Made by a program: the position numbers and the translations under genes. Positions 21,470 to 33,009 of a stretch of DNA of 55,956 nucleotides are shown piece by piece. Source of the stretch: Bremia lactucae (lineage: Eukaryota; Oomycota; Peronosporomycetes; Peronosporales; Peronosporaceae); NCBI RefSeq assembly GCF_004359215.1, contig NC_090612.1, forward strand, positions 5,102,743-5,158,698, written 5' to 3'. Each line of letters begins with the position of its first letter. The stretch's first letter is position 1. The notes under the pieces were generated by a model, which had not been told where the DNA came from, did no database searches, and was given only the letters and a program-made list of their open reading frames with translations.

Positions 21470-22300
21470 CAGATCGATACACAACACGCAACGATTTCCT
21501 GTATTACCCAGCCATTGCTGGCGACCCCATTGGTTATTGTTTGCGCTTACGCATCATGTATGAGTGTCACGATGCACTTAAAAGGGGCATCGTGGACGTG
21601 AAAACCCTATATTAAGGTAACCTCAATTTCTACTAGCCTCGCCGTAATGGATTCGTCTGCAGGTACATACGTGCTTGTGAAGTTTGATAGCTGGTGAAGT
21701 CTAGTGCTTCATCCCGTGCTCCGTTACAACCTCTGTCTATTCCGGCAGAGTGTCAGCAGGCCGTATCTATGGAACTATACTACAGATTTCTTAAAGATGG
21801 TCTCAAAAAGGTATTGTTGTGCTTGTTGATCGTTTAAGCATGATAGTACACCTTGATGCGGTCCCGGAATTGACCACAACCGAAGGCTGTGCTCGTGTCT
21901 TTACTGACACGATTTTTCGACTCCAAGAGTTACCTCGTAAACTGGTCTCAGATTGAGCCCCCCCCAGTTCAGGGCGGGGTCCTGGCAATCTGTCTTCAAA
22001 TCACTTGAAGCACAATTAAAAAGTCAACTTCTTATCATCCGAAAGCAGATAGTCAGACAGAACGGGTAAACCATATCCTCGAAGAGATACTTCGCCGAAC
22101 AGTCCACTCTTTTAAGAGTTGGAGCGAGTTCCTGCCAATGGCTTAATTTTATCAATAATTCTGTGCATGTATCAACGAAACATACACCGTGTTTTCCTTG
22201 AATATTACGCCATTAACGTATACCCACCTTGTTTGAGAGCGACACTTATTTAAGGGCGAGCACGCTCGAGCAAAGAACAATTTAGCTCCTGCTCATCCCG
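21470..22300 (+). pseudogene. Gypsy integrase remnant (relic I)
   Basis: Pieces in shifting frames: RYTTRNDFLYYPAIAGDP and LRLRIMYECHDA before the zinc-binding domain, then VVLVDRLSMIVHLDAVPE and VFTDTIFRLQELPRKLVSD from the catalytic core. The zinc-binding HHCC part is mostly deleted. After 22,300 the hinge is broken up by stops. Confidence 0.75.
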
Positions 22301-22659
22301 CGTTGGTTCAACAGTCAATGCGAAGATAACCAATGCTGTTTTACTCAACATTGAAGAGGACAAGATCAGTGATAGCGATAAGGCTATTGTAGATTCTGAT
22401 AACAACGATGCTGATGTTCAGAATCGTCGACGATGATACCAGTGAGAGCAATGACGCTTTCACTGAATAGGAGAATGAAATCTCCGCGGTGCGCACCGGG
22501 CGCACTGAACACAAAAACAAAACCGAATCAGCGGGAGAATTCTTGTTGGCTGGAGGAGCAGTGGATCGCTGATGCGGTGGGCCGACAGAAACGGAACTTT
22601 GACAAATTGAAGAGCAATCTTTCTTTTATTTTAAGGTTAACGATCTAATTTACTCTCAG

Positions 22660-23460
22660 CGGTAAATCCACCCTTACATGAGGTGACGAATGTGGGCAGT
22701 AATAAGTAACTGCCCAAGTATATTCGTCCGCTCCGTGAACTGTACCGCCAAGGCAATGCATACACGAACGATCTGCCTCGCAGTATGCGTACGCATTCTA
22801 CGTTTTATGTCGAACATTTCCGCCCGACCTTCAGTACGAAGCTTCTTCCGTTTCCGGATTAAGCCGGCACGGTCTAAGGCATCCGCCAAAGACTGATGGC
22901 TCCGGGACAGAGACTGGTTCTCACGGACCAGACACTCAACTACATCCTTCAAGTATAAAATCTCTTGACAAGCTGTCACCAGCTCATATTTAAGGGACTG
23001 ATGCGTCCGTTCGTTCGACAATGGACCCCAACTTGCCTAGTTCTGCAAAACTGTTCACGCAGACCTTTTCGACCGTCTACGCTTAATCGCGGCGTTAGGA
23101 ATGTTCACGATCAACGTTCTCCCGTAAACACCGGAGGATGCGATCCCGATCATCGAGATGACTTGAGCTTGACGGGTGAGGCAAACCCGATTATTCCTCC
23201 TCCATATCCTTTGACGAATTTGAGGGGTGGAAAGCATTTTCTTACTGAACGCTTCCTAAATCATCGCGAGGTGGAGGGGGTCCAAACGAGTCATCTCCGT
23301 CATCGGCGAGGGTATCCACCCTCGCATGATAGCTGGGAACTTCGTTTCCAACTCATGATAGACGCCCAAGATCTCGTTCGCCAATACAATGAGACCCATC
23401 CTATTCATCAGAAGATCCATGGGAAAACGAGTGCTTCCAGCGCTTGTAAAAATGTAAGTT
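22660..23460 (+). pseudogene. Gypsy integrase C-terminal tail and chromodomain (relic I)
   Basis: The sense strand reads VTNVGSNK, YIRPLRELYRQGNAYT and THSTFYVEHFRP, the usual pre-chromodomain tail. Then 23,190-23,410 reads PPYPLTNLRGGKHFLTERFL, YPPSHDSWELRFQLMIDAQD and LVRQYNETHP, a C-terminal chromodomain as in chromoviruses. The opposite strand of 22,674-23,021 is open and is described separately. Confidence 0.8.
22674..23021 (-). other. Antisense coiled-coil frame opposite relic I hinge
   Basis: 115 codons without a stop on the strand opposite a sense region that has at least three stops. It reads coiled-coil (ELVTACQEILYLKDVVECLV, ENQSLSRSHQSLADALDR) followed by a basic block, IRKRKKLRTEGRAE. 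A comparable antisense reading exists in composite III. The first codon is TTG, so a start is not shown. It could be a shadow of the sense frame; see the finding. Confidence 0.35.
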
Positions 23461-23966
23461 CTCAATCCGTTCGCGCATCTTAAAGAGATGCACGTCCTCT
23501 ATTGAGGGCCTTCGAGGGAGTTCGCCTCCTTAAAGACATTACCTGCACCCTTGTAGCATTAGGGACATGAGTCCCTCTTCGATGGGCAAGGTAAGCCTTC
23601 CTATCTAGACAAATGGTGCAGCTTATAGCGTGCATCGACTAAAGTCCGTTTCCCGAACCGCTCACGAAAAAGTAACCAGTGCTTGCTTTGAACTGTCAGA
23701 ATGAATATTTCCTAGGCTTTTAAGAGAGGAGTGACATTCTTGGCACGCTTGCATCTTTACCATCGATGCCGGAAAATGGCATCGATCAAGAAGTCCATTT
23801 CGTCCTCTCAAGGCTTGTGAAGTCTCAATTAGTCGAATGACGGAATTTTGTAGAGGTCAATGGTCATAATTGGAATTGAAATAAAACCAACAAGTGCTAA
23901 TTTTCAAATTGAGATATAATAGTACTCTCTGTAACTCTACTTCAGTCACTATAGGGACTGTTGATT

Positions 23967-23977
23967 AAAGGGGGTGA
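23967..23977 (+). other. Polypurine tract of relic I
   Basis: aaagggggtga lies directly before the LTR start TGTAAC at 23,978. The same arrangement occurs at 28,581-28,593 and, on the minus strand, at 48,266-48,275. A polypurine tract primes plus-strand synthesis in LTR retrotransposons. Confidence 0.7.
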
Positions 23978-24456
23978 TGTAACAGGGTGTCCCGTATCAT
24001 AATTATTATTTCCTGTAAAAAGAATATAAATATAGTTTTCTATACGAGGAAATAAAAAAAGAAGTAAAAATGTTATCTTTATTACATTTGACTTAAAAAT
24101 CCAATACTATCAAATTTGGAAATATTGACGCAATAAGACATAGTTCATTTGATTGGTGGATTTAGGTTTAATCAACCCCGCCAATCGTTACACGTCACGA
24201 TTGGGCGGTGCGCAACGAGGCGCTTTGAATAGTTAGTTATTATTATATTAAAGCCAGTAGTAGAAGATCGTTACGAAATAACTTGATGTATAAATACAGT
24301 TTTACTTTTTCTCGATACAAAAAGCTTAGTATCGGCCTTTAGCTACTTATTACCTTCCTCTGCACGTCAGAGTACGCGAAGTAATCGAGGCACCCCACCG
24401 TCACTGTAATCGGTATAAGTACTGTTGTCAGTACGAGTAAAACTTTCCCCGTTACA
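23978..24456 (+). repeat. 3' LTR of relic I (479 bp)
   Basis: Begins TGTAACAGGGTGTCCCG and ends cttcccc-type sequence followed by GTTACA at 24,451-24,456, the same short inverted termini as the other LTRs here. It aligns along its length with the LTR at 38,606-39,394 (minus strand); shared blocks include caaatttggaaatattgacg and ccccgccaatcgttac. Position 24,144-24,160 is the empty counterpart of the SINE insertion site in that LTR. Confidence 0.88.
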
Positions 24457-25559
24457 GCTGGAAAGTGACAATCAACTGCTTCCTGTCTGCCTGACACTTT
24501 GATGTAATTTTGGAGTATCGGTTTTTCTTTCCATTCAATAGATTACAGATTGACAATGACATAATTGTCGCACATTATTATCTATAAATTTGTTTTCGAA
24601 ATCGTCGTGATTTACTAGCTATGTCATTTTTACTCGCATGTCCGACTCTAGATGAGTTAGCTTCATGCTACAAGCAAAGTTTCGGTTAGAGTGGCCGTCC
24701 TGGCGCTTATAACTTTATCGTCGTTGAGATAAGTGTGTCATATGAGGTACTAAGATCGAGCAATATGTTTATAATCAGAAACATGTCCATTTGATTTATC
24801 AGTCGTTTTAAAACTAATGATTGACAGCAATACCAATATATCGTTAAGTTTACGCCCATGCCTAATGAGCGCTGGTGGACACAAAACTAGTCGTAAGGAA
24901 GAAGCTTTCGCGTTCTAATGTTTGAATTTGTGATAACAAGTTTTGCTAGCGTCAGCTTGTCCGTCGTCACCCAACTCTCTAGTAGCAGCATAAAATCTGA
25001 ATGAATGGCTTGACATCGAAATTGTGTACGCTTATTGCAACGTCAAGCTGCCTAATGTTACACGCCCTTGAGAAAAATCACTACATCTGATTTATTAGAC
25101 ATTTCACTCATTTGGAATTTAAGCAATGACCCACCCTTGTATAATTGATGCTAACAGGTGCAAATTCGTTGATGAGGATAACGTCTGCGACGGATGTCAT
25201 CTGCGAGTCGAGGTATAAGGAATAAATACGCTAACAATGTAGGATGCGTATCTGCAGAGATGGCATCAAATTATCTGATAAAAAATAACTTTATTTCGAT
25301 AAAATATAATTCAGCTTGAGCTTAATTTCTAATGCACAGTGCGCACAAAAAAATGATCGAACGCCAAATGTGTTAAGAATTCAATCTTGTCGTGTGAAGT
25401 CGCTTAAGGCGTCCACCATCAAACTCGCTGAAAACGAAAGAGGACGGCTGAACCGTTACCTCATTGTAGGGAGCAAGCCCTGGCCAGTCTTTTGGGTAGT
25501 CCTCCTGGTCAATATATTGATCAGTTTGAGCTCCACGATACTGTTCTGGGCTGCATCGT
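24457..25559. other. No gene seen; decayed repeat sequence
   Basis: About 1.1 kb of A/T-rich sequence without coding signal until about 25,430, where fragments of RT-like reading begin (PWPVFWVVLLVNILIS, SYIHMV). It probably contains the degraded 5' part of relic II. Confidence 0.35.
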
Positions 25560-28500
25560 ATATACACATGGTGTAAGAGCAGACCTAGGAAAGGTATAGG
25601 AAGTAAAGGAATGGCCAGTTCCATGTCACGTAAAGTATCGCCACCAATTCCTACGGCTCGCTAATTACTTGCATCACTACAGCAATAATTATTTGAAGCA
25701 GACTATGCCCTTGTCTCCCTTGTCTGACCTCCTGGAAAATGCACAATATAGTCTCATCCGAGATAATAAGAGAGCAAATAAATGCGGATACAGCAGGGAA
25801 ACAATCTTTTGTAGAGGCACCGGCGTTAATATTGTCAGACACGAATAAGCCTATAGTGTCGTCTGCAATGCAAGCAATTCTGTAATTGGCAGCGTATTAA
25901 TGCAGAAGGATGACGACGGCGTTGACCGTGTTATCGCTTACCAGTTACGGCTTTCGCAAGGTGCGGACCTGAACCACCCTGTGCATCACAAAGAACTGCT
26001 TTCAATTAAGTAAGTTATCGTTAGTTCCTGAGCTATTTGACGTTTGCACGGATCATGCAGCGCTGCGGACCACAATAAATTCACCACAATTCTAGCCTAG
26101 ATTGGCGAAAAAGGCTTACATTATTTTCTGAAGTTGTTATAAATTTGATTACAGGCCGGAAAATACGTCCAGGCTGACGTGTTATCGCGCAGACCAGACT
26201 TGAGGCAAGATAAAGGAAAGTGTATCTCGAGCTAAGGCAAGAATTGAGTCGTTAACAATGTCAGCCGTTAGGTCTACCACGTGTCGAGATCTTTGGCCTC
26301 CGAGATAAAGGTTTGTTACTGTGTGGACGAACAATGTCGCTGCTGTTGTTATCACTTCGGTAGGCGAAAAGTCACATTTTCATCGCACCTTAAGTCCAAG
26401 CTAAGTCGCTTTAGTTACAACGATGACCTGAAGATACTTCACGAGCCATGTATCACCATAGAGTTAGCATCTGGGCCGTGCAAAGACATTCATACGACTA
26501 TCAGATGAATTTGGTCTAAATATATATGATCCTGCAAACAGTGCATAAAGCCGGCAAAGATATTTGTGCTCCTTAACGATAATGATATTTCGTTTTATTA
26601 ACTATGTCCGATTCCCGACCCCTCGGAGATTTCTTATGCGACTGGATGCTAAAAGCGTGAGCGAAGCTTGACGCTTTGTGGATGAGTGATTATCCATCAC
26701 ACGAAAAGTCCGTGACGTGACGGCAAGCGCACAGGACAAGCAAGAAAATATATGCTTATCAACATGATCGCAAGAGCATATACAGTTTTATGTGGCATAA
26801 TTAATTCGGCTACCCTACCTTAAAGGCAGTTTCTGATTCATTTGTTGGTACTAAAATAATTATCGCCCGCGTTTCATCAGGTGGCCGAAGAGGTGGGTGA
26901 CTTACATTTAAGGCTCACCTTTCCTCCCTTCCTCCCGCCGTATGTGAAGACGAGGTCCCAGATTGACGTGGGTCGTCCTAAATGAATTGCGGTCCTGAAA
27001 TGGTGGCGCCGGCCGTGAGTCGAGATTCGTTGACACAAAGGGTACGGGAGGAGATATATAACCGTTAGGCGATCAATTCCTCCTATCTTGAAGGGGAGAG
27101 CGAGAAGGACTATGCGCTTATCGCAAGTCTCTCAACATTAGCTGCTTCAAAAAGTCCAGCTGAAGTTTCAGCCACTCCATTAATGACGATTCTTTGAGCG
27201 AACAGCGTTGAGATCTGAAGTCAGTCACGAGACTTGACTCTACAGATTCTCGATTTGTCGTTTAGCAGCATCGCTCTGCACCGCGACTTAAACGGAAGCG
27301 AGATATGCTGCAACGAGTAGGTGGGCATGATCGTCACTACTATCGGGCGCTGCCTGCGTTGGGGATGCAACTAGTGCTGTCTCTCTGGGAGGTTAATAAA
27401 TCGCCGCGCCGTGACGCACAAGCTTCAGATTCTCGTCCAATGGATTGTATATCCGGAAAGTTTCGACTCTTCGGAACCGATGCCCTGCGCGTCTACGTGT
27501 AGCGGACCTATAAAAGTAACACCAGTGGGAACCACTCCGCCAGTTCCAGATAGACTACCAGGGGAAGCGTGTCAAAGAAGTACAGGGGGCATAGTGCCAC
27601 TCATGACTTCTCTCACAAGCGAAAGAGAGAAACTGTTTTACTACGAATCTTGTTTCGCTACATCTGAATGTGGCCCAGGAATTCTGTTTTGGCCTGGTCG
27701 GTCATTTTGTCAGAACGCAACATAATCGAAATTAGGGAAATACGGCCAAGTATTTACCTTGAGCCTCCCACGAGTGTTGAACGCCACCAATTTTATGAGG
27801 GTCTACTGCTGCACTCTAGGAGCGACGCACAACTTGTATCCGAACTTGGCCATTCGGATGGAGGTGGCACAGTTGCTTACATAGCCGCCCTTTATACGAA
27901 GATCTTGTGACGCCACTGGATACACTCGATTGAGCTTTACGCTTAGCCTATTCTGCATAAGATATTTCATTATGGACAGTATGAATTGCAGCGGTTGGGT
28001 TTTGACCCGCTGCATCTTAATAGGCAATGCTTCTATTTATGGTAGTTGCACTGGGAGGCACAGACGAGAAAATTGTCTCGTTGACGGTAGGGAAGTCTAC
28101 CTTCGCAAAGTTAGGTGTCTCGATGTGATAACAATTAGTAAAGTGTGGATGGGCATGAAAGCGCCATCACACTCCCATTAGCTCGCTGACTTTATTAACA
28201 CTATGTGGTGATGACAGCGCGGTCGACTCATTAGTTAACAATGAGCGACGGATCTACATCCCCATGATGGATCAATGTATCTAGCAAACAGCGCGACAGC
28301 AGCAGCAGCTGTTGGCGTCGCAACTGTTACACTCTGCGATGGCGGCGTAATATTGCCGTGTGTGCGCTTTATGTTGGGTTTTGTGGGTGTCTTTTGTAGG
28401 CGACCCACCATTTTTTGCCCTTTTAAGGTGGCATGAGGATCGTCGTGGCATGTCACCCTTCTTCGTGAACATACTGGCCGCCTAAGAAATATGTTAGAAG

Positions 28501-28593
28501 GCTGTAACGGCGCGTCGTAGACGGCACTCTATCCTTAGTTCTTTCAGTTGGTGATGCTTACAGGATGTTAAATCGTATTAGAAAAGGGGGTGG
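25560..28593 (+). mobile_element. Ty3/Gypsy relic II (plus strand, heavily decayed)
   Basis: RT thumb at about 25,600-25,740 (EWPVPCHVK, FLRLANYLHHYSNNY), RNase H at about 25,860-26,220 (SVIGSVLMQKDDDGVDRVIA, LNHPVHHKELLSIK, QADVLSRRPDLRQ), integrase traces at 26,280-26,510, and an unrecognisable tail to 28,200. The phrase LMQxDDDGVDxVI is shared with relic IV (51,662-51,898) and distinguishes this family from relics I and III. Polypurine tract gaaaagggggtgg at 28,581-28,593 precedes the LTR. Confidence 0.75.
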
Positions 28594-30860
28594 TGTAACA
28601 GGCTTCCGGGTTTATGCTACACGCCATTACGTAAACCTCATGGGGAGGTGAACTATTTTCTTTAGCGTTAAGATTCATTGGCCTAACGTATAGTTGAGGT
28701 TCACGTAGTGACGCACCTTTTCGCATATGATGAAATCATATTGATGGGACTTACTTAACTTTCAATCGATTTATTACTTATAGCTCTGCTTCGAAAGACT
28801 CATAAATTTCTCGTGATTATCAATAACAACGACTTCTTAAAATTTCCACGCTTCTATGACACGCTCATCTAATGTATTCAATTTGCATAAGTTTGTATTA
28901 GATGAGTTGAATGCATTAAGTTGCAACTGTTGTGTACTCAAAGAGCAAAAGTATCAAGCCACCTAGAAGTTTAAACCAGAGGTTGACTTATAGGCCTAAA
29001 GAGCTTAGATTTTAGGAACAAAATTAATACTCACAACTCGGAGAGTCGTTCGAGCTTGTACCGCTTATCTAGTCATCGCTTAAAGGAATTAGTGATTACA
29101 GAATCACCTGGCAACTAGTGCCCAAGAGCATTACCCTCGAGAAGGTTTCTATCACTTACAATTCACAGCGCAAGCCTTAGAAAGGAACGGATCGCTTTTA
29201 GATCGAAAGGGGGATGAACTTTATGGATACTTTTGATGTAAAATACCTTCCCTAACCAAACCTTAAATAGAATATACCACTCGGTCTCTATACTGTGGCT
29301 GTCACCTGTATTAGCCATAAATTATAAATATTAACTTATCTCAATAAGAGAAGACTCACATTAACGGTTAATCGTAGGGTAATCGCTTTACATCTACCAC
29401 AGACTATTGACACCGCGTGTCTGCATTCGTGTTCATATCATCTTTGAGCTGTGTTGTCGACCAAAAATTCTACGTGTGTTGAGCAACTTTAGACCATCGC
29501 TTAGCAAGTCTCCGACTCTCCGAAGTTCCTCGAACAGGACACAATCGTGAGCTGTTGGGTAGAATGTATCTATTGGACGAGCGCACAACTATCTTGTTTT
29601 TCCGTTCAATCTGAATACAAGATAATTGGTATTAAGGATACCATGGCACCACAAGCTTGACCAGTCAGACGCGTCAAGATTTGCGGCGTACGACACCTCT
29701 CGTTGAGGCTTCATGGCTAGCGTTCCTTCGGCGTTCATGCCTCAGGACCAGTGATGCATGTTGCCATTTGGCCAGCAACCTCTCAGAGACGTCCCTGATT
29801 TGAAATGACAGTCTTTAAAGGCTCTGCGGTCGCAATGACCATGGAAGACGACGCACTTGTTCCTCAATAAGGACTGCTAGCTCTTGCTGATCATCGCGGA
29901 AATATGTTAGTAGCCTGGACCATAAGCCCAGTGTCATGCGGTTACTCAATTAGTCGATTCGCCGCATCACGTTCAGAGAGCGGATTTGGGGCTCGACGAA
30001 AATCGTCTTCACGCCTAGGCGTGGCGGTCTCGGATCCCTCATCTTCCTTTCCCTCGGAGAGTGTGGCTATCATAAGCCGACACAGCGGGTGTTCGTCTAG
30101 AGCGCAAACCCCGCTTTGATTTCACGAACTTAAATGTCTATGGCCAGTTGAAATCCGTGTTCACGGTATGAAGCTGTTGCTAGTCAGCACACAAGTGTTT
30201 CCGTTGAAGGCGGAATCGCAGACGTAGGCCATACAATGGCCAAGGATCCATCTCTTTCCCCATCCATTGGCGGATATCGTCGTTAGACGCATATTGACCC
30301 TGAAGGCGGTGTTCGGAAAAGCTAACGGCGCCAGAGGAATCTTGCCGAAGGGGCATCTCGTAACCTCAAAAATTTTCAAACGAGGGATACCCGCGCCACT
30401 TCACCTGTTACTGGTACTGGCCTTGCGACGATGTCGATCTAAAAAAAGCCTCCACGTGAAACTGAAGCTTTCCTAACTCCTCACAACAAGGACTGTTACA
30501 TCTGATAGCTAACTCCTTAGGGTAGAAAATACACGGAACGATTTAGATCATAAGTGAAATGCACTTTATTTTGTTTCAAATGTAAAATGCCTTATCCTAG
30601 TTACCCAAACGTGGTATTTTGCATGTAGAAGTAGAGAAAATGTTACGTGTACCACATCACCCAAACGGTATATTATGAAATGCATTCCGTTACATGTGGA
30701 TAGCCTGAAGCATAGGATATGGCATCCCACCTATAGCAAACATGCAGACAGGCTCGGAGCACCACATCTGTTGAAGTCGTAAGCAAGATACCGATAAAAT
30801 GATAAAAATTTCCAGCTTGCTTTATTGTAGCTTAGTGCATAAATTTTTATGATTCTATCT
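28594..30860 (+). repeat. 3' LTR start of relic II and unresolved repeat sequence
   Basis: TGTAACAGGCTTCC at 28,594 directly after a polypurine tract marks an LTR start. I could not find its end; candidate GTTACA ends at about 30,494 and 30,691 are far away. The segment has a small inverted repeat (ctcatctaat ... attagatgag) around 28,863-28,906. The 72-codon and shorter frames at 29,904-30,476 have no recognisable motif. No host gene seen. Confidence 0.4.
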
Positions 30861-30864
30861 TGTG

Positions 30865-33005
30865 ATTAATTCACGCGCCAGGGGCGCGTGCTTCCGATGG
30901 ACCTTCTTATCCATCGGATGGGTCTCATCATACTCGATACATGGAGGTAGCGGTCGTGTTTGTGAATCTTCGACTCTAGATCCGACACACGGTTCGGATC
31001 TAAATGTATGGCCTCCATCAATCTGGAAGAGAATGGAACGAGGAACTTGACGTTTTCTTTACTTAATTTGGATGACAAATTTGATGTATCCTTGGATTAC
31101 CATGGCTCAGAAAGTACGATTTTACTCCACCACAACCATTGGTGGATTCCCACGGCGCTCAACAATTCCTTGTGGAACGTATTCTAAACCACCGATGTGA
31201 AGGGGCAACGAACGAGTTATCGTGTTCGTCGGCGTGGTTGTCCACCTTCGCATGACATCTGGGAGCCTCGTTCCCAGCTGGTTGTTGACGTTAAGGGCCT
31301 CGTCCGTCAGAGGAGGGTTTTGAACACGGACGCGGTAGGCGTCGCTCGTTGGAGAAGATAGTGCAGGCTCACTATATCGAACGGTGTTCGAAGAGCGCGT
31401 ACTCCATGTTGGAGTATGAACGGAAATATCACGCTCTTGTGATGAGCTGTCTTCCGCTCATCGCGGCTTCAAGGATCTTCGGGCCCGACATGAGAATCTC
31501 CAGATTCAGCATGAGAATCTGATTCGTGACCACAACCACAATTTTTATGGGATTCCTGAAAATAGTGGTCAGATCCGTCCTCGGAAGAAACCGCGTACTG
31601 ATGGTACGGGCGGAGCCGACCAACGTGAAAAGTAGGGTGCAATTCTTTTGTGTACGCATTGCCTCTGCGATGAAGTGCATGGAATGGCTTAATGAACTTG
31701 GGTAGTAGTTAAATTATATCCACATTAGTGACTACACGCTTAGGTAAGTTTACCGTAGAGAGTAGTACTAGGTCATTATTTTTATTAGACAACATTTGCT
31801 CTTCCATGTTTGTCTGCGTTCCGTTTCTGACGGCCCACTGCGTTAGCATGGAATCCTGTACCAAACAGATTACTGATTCTCGAGCTAGCAGAAAATCCTC
31901 TGCTGACTCTTTGTTTTGTCTTTTCCAGTGCGCTTTGTGGTCACTGACATGAGATCTTTCTCATCTTCGGTGTCGATTGCTTCGACATCGACATCATTCG
32001 CGTCGTTTTTTACCTTCGATGCGTGATGAGCATGAGTCAGAAATGGTTCTGCTCGTGCGAATCCCCTCTTTTCCTTAAAATAGAGGATCCCTCTAATTGA
32101 GTGGGTATGCGTGGATGGCGTAAGCGTTTCTCAAAGAACGATGTATGCGTTGTAGACGAATGCATCGAGTTGTTGGTGGCGAATTCGACCATCAGTAAAA
32201 ACTCGCACCAATTCGGATACTGTTAGACGTAACCTCGAAGTATCTATTCGAGGATGCGATTGACACATTCCGTCAGACCATCTGTCTCCGGATGATCAGA
32301 AAATGGTATAGTCAGCCGTTTCGAGAGATCGGAACACGGATTGCCAAAACTCCGCCGTGAACCGTGGATCTCTATCCGAGACTAGTCCGGGGGGTAAATC
32401 GTAGAGTTTGAATACCTGTCGATAAAGACTCGGGCACAGTTCGGAGCCGTTATCGACTCTGCTACTGCAACAAAATGTATGATCTTGCTGAATCTATCTA
32501 CAAAAACAAGGATTCCATGTTTTTGTGATCGTCTTCGAAAATCCGAAGACGAAGTCCATAGTTACGGACTGCCAATATTCTGCCGGAAGTGGTAGAGGGT
32601 GGAGAGATGCACAGGATGAAGGGCTCGGCTTCACCCGTTGAGATATCTCGTGTATCGATCGGATGACGATTGATATAAAGCCAAAAAATAAAAGATTTAT
32701 TGGATGGATTCATCAGATGATCCGTTAAACGCAGAAGGTCTTTATCTCTGTAGGCTTTCATTATGGAACACTTGTAATGAGTGTTGCAACAGTGAGCTTA
32801 TTTCCAGTATTGGAGTCCGCAGCTGGATCGAAATCGGGTCGGCGTGATAACGCATCAGCAACGACATTAAGTCGTTCTAGTTTATATTCTACGAAGAAAT
32901 TATTCTCCGTAAAGAAGGATAGCCACCTCGCCATTCTTTGCGAGAGGTGTGGACTGTTTAGGGCCGTGCGTAATGACGCATGGTCCGTGTCCGAGTACAT
33001 ACAAT
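30865..33005 (-). repeat. Tandem copy A of the RNase H-integrase-chromodomain part
   Basis: Nearly identical to copy B (33,010-35,440) with an offset of about 2,557-2,569 bp. Differences are scattered point changes, one 9-nt and one 3-nt indel near 31,390 and 31,535, and the inverted chromodomain block at its left end. 33,000-32,761 reads TDHASLRTALNSPHLSQRMA and LNVVADALSRRPDFDPAA on the minus strand. Confidence 0.85.
30935..31310 (+). repeat. Inverted chromodomain block in copy A
   Basis: Here the chromodomain reads on the plus strand (PPPQPLVDSHGAQQFLVERI), opposite to copy B, where the same domain (33,861-33,597) reads on the minus strand. The flanks on both sides remain collinear: catcatact before and aggagggttttgaacacgga after, as in copy B. 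The block also contains about 115 bp (31,010-31,130) absent from copy B. Confidence 0.8.
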
Positions 33006-33009
33006 AAAA

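Larger units (their letters stand above)
18665..24456 (+). mobile_element. Ty3/Gypsy relic I (plus strand, 5' LTR missing)
   Basis: A decayed chromovirus-type LTR retrotransposon. In order on the plus strand: gag fragment (18,700-18,970), protease active-site region (about 19,265-19,400), an inverted segment (about 19,440-20,010), RT (20,020-20,577), RT end/RNase H (20,665-21,364), integrase (about 21,470-22,300), linker and chromodomain (22,660-23,450), 3' untranslated region, polypurine tract and 3' LTR. All frames carry stops and frameshifts. No 5' LTR is found next to the TAF4 gene, so the left end is truncated. Confidence 0.88.

Noticed and set aside
31728..31952. 74-codon frames repeated at 31,728 and 34,285
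   Set aside because: Identical because of the tandem duplication; both are antisense to the minus-strand integrase C-terminal region, with no motif of their own.
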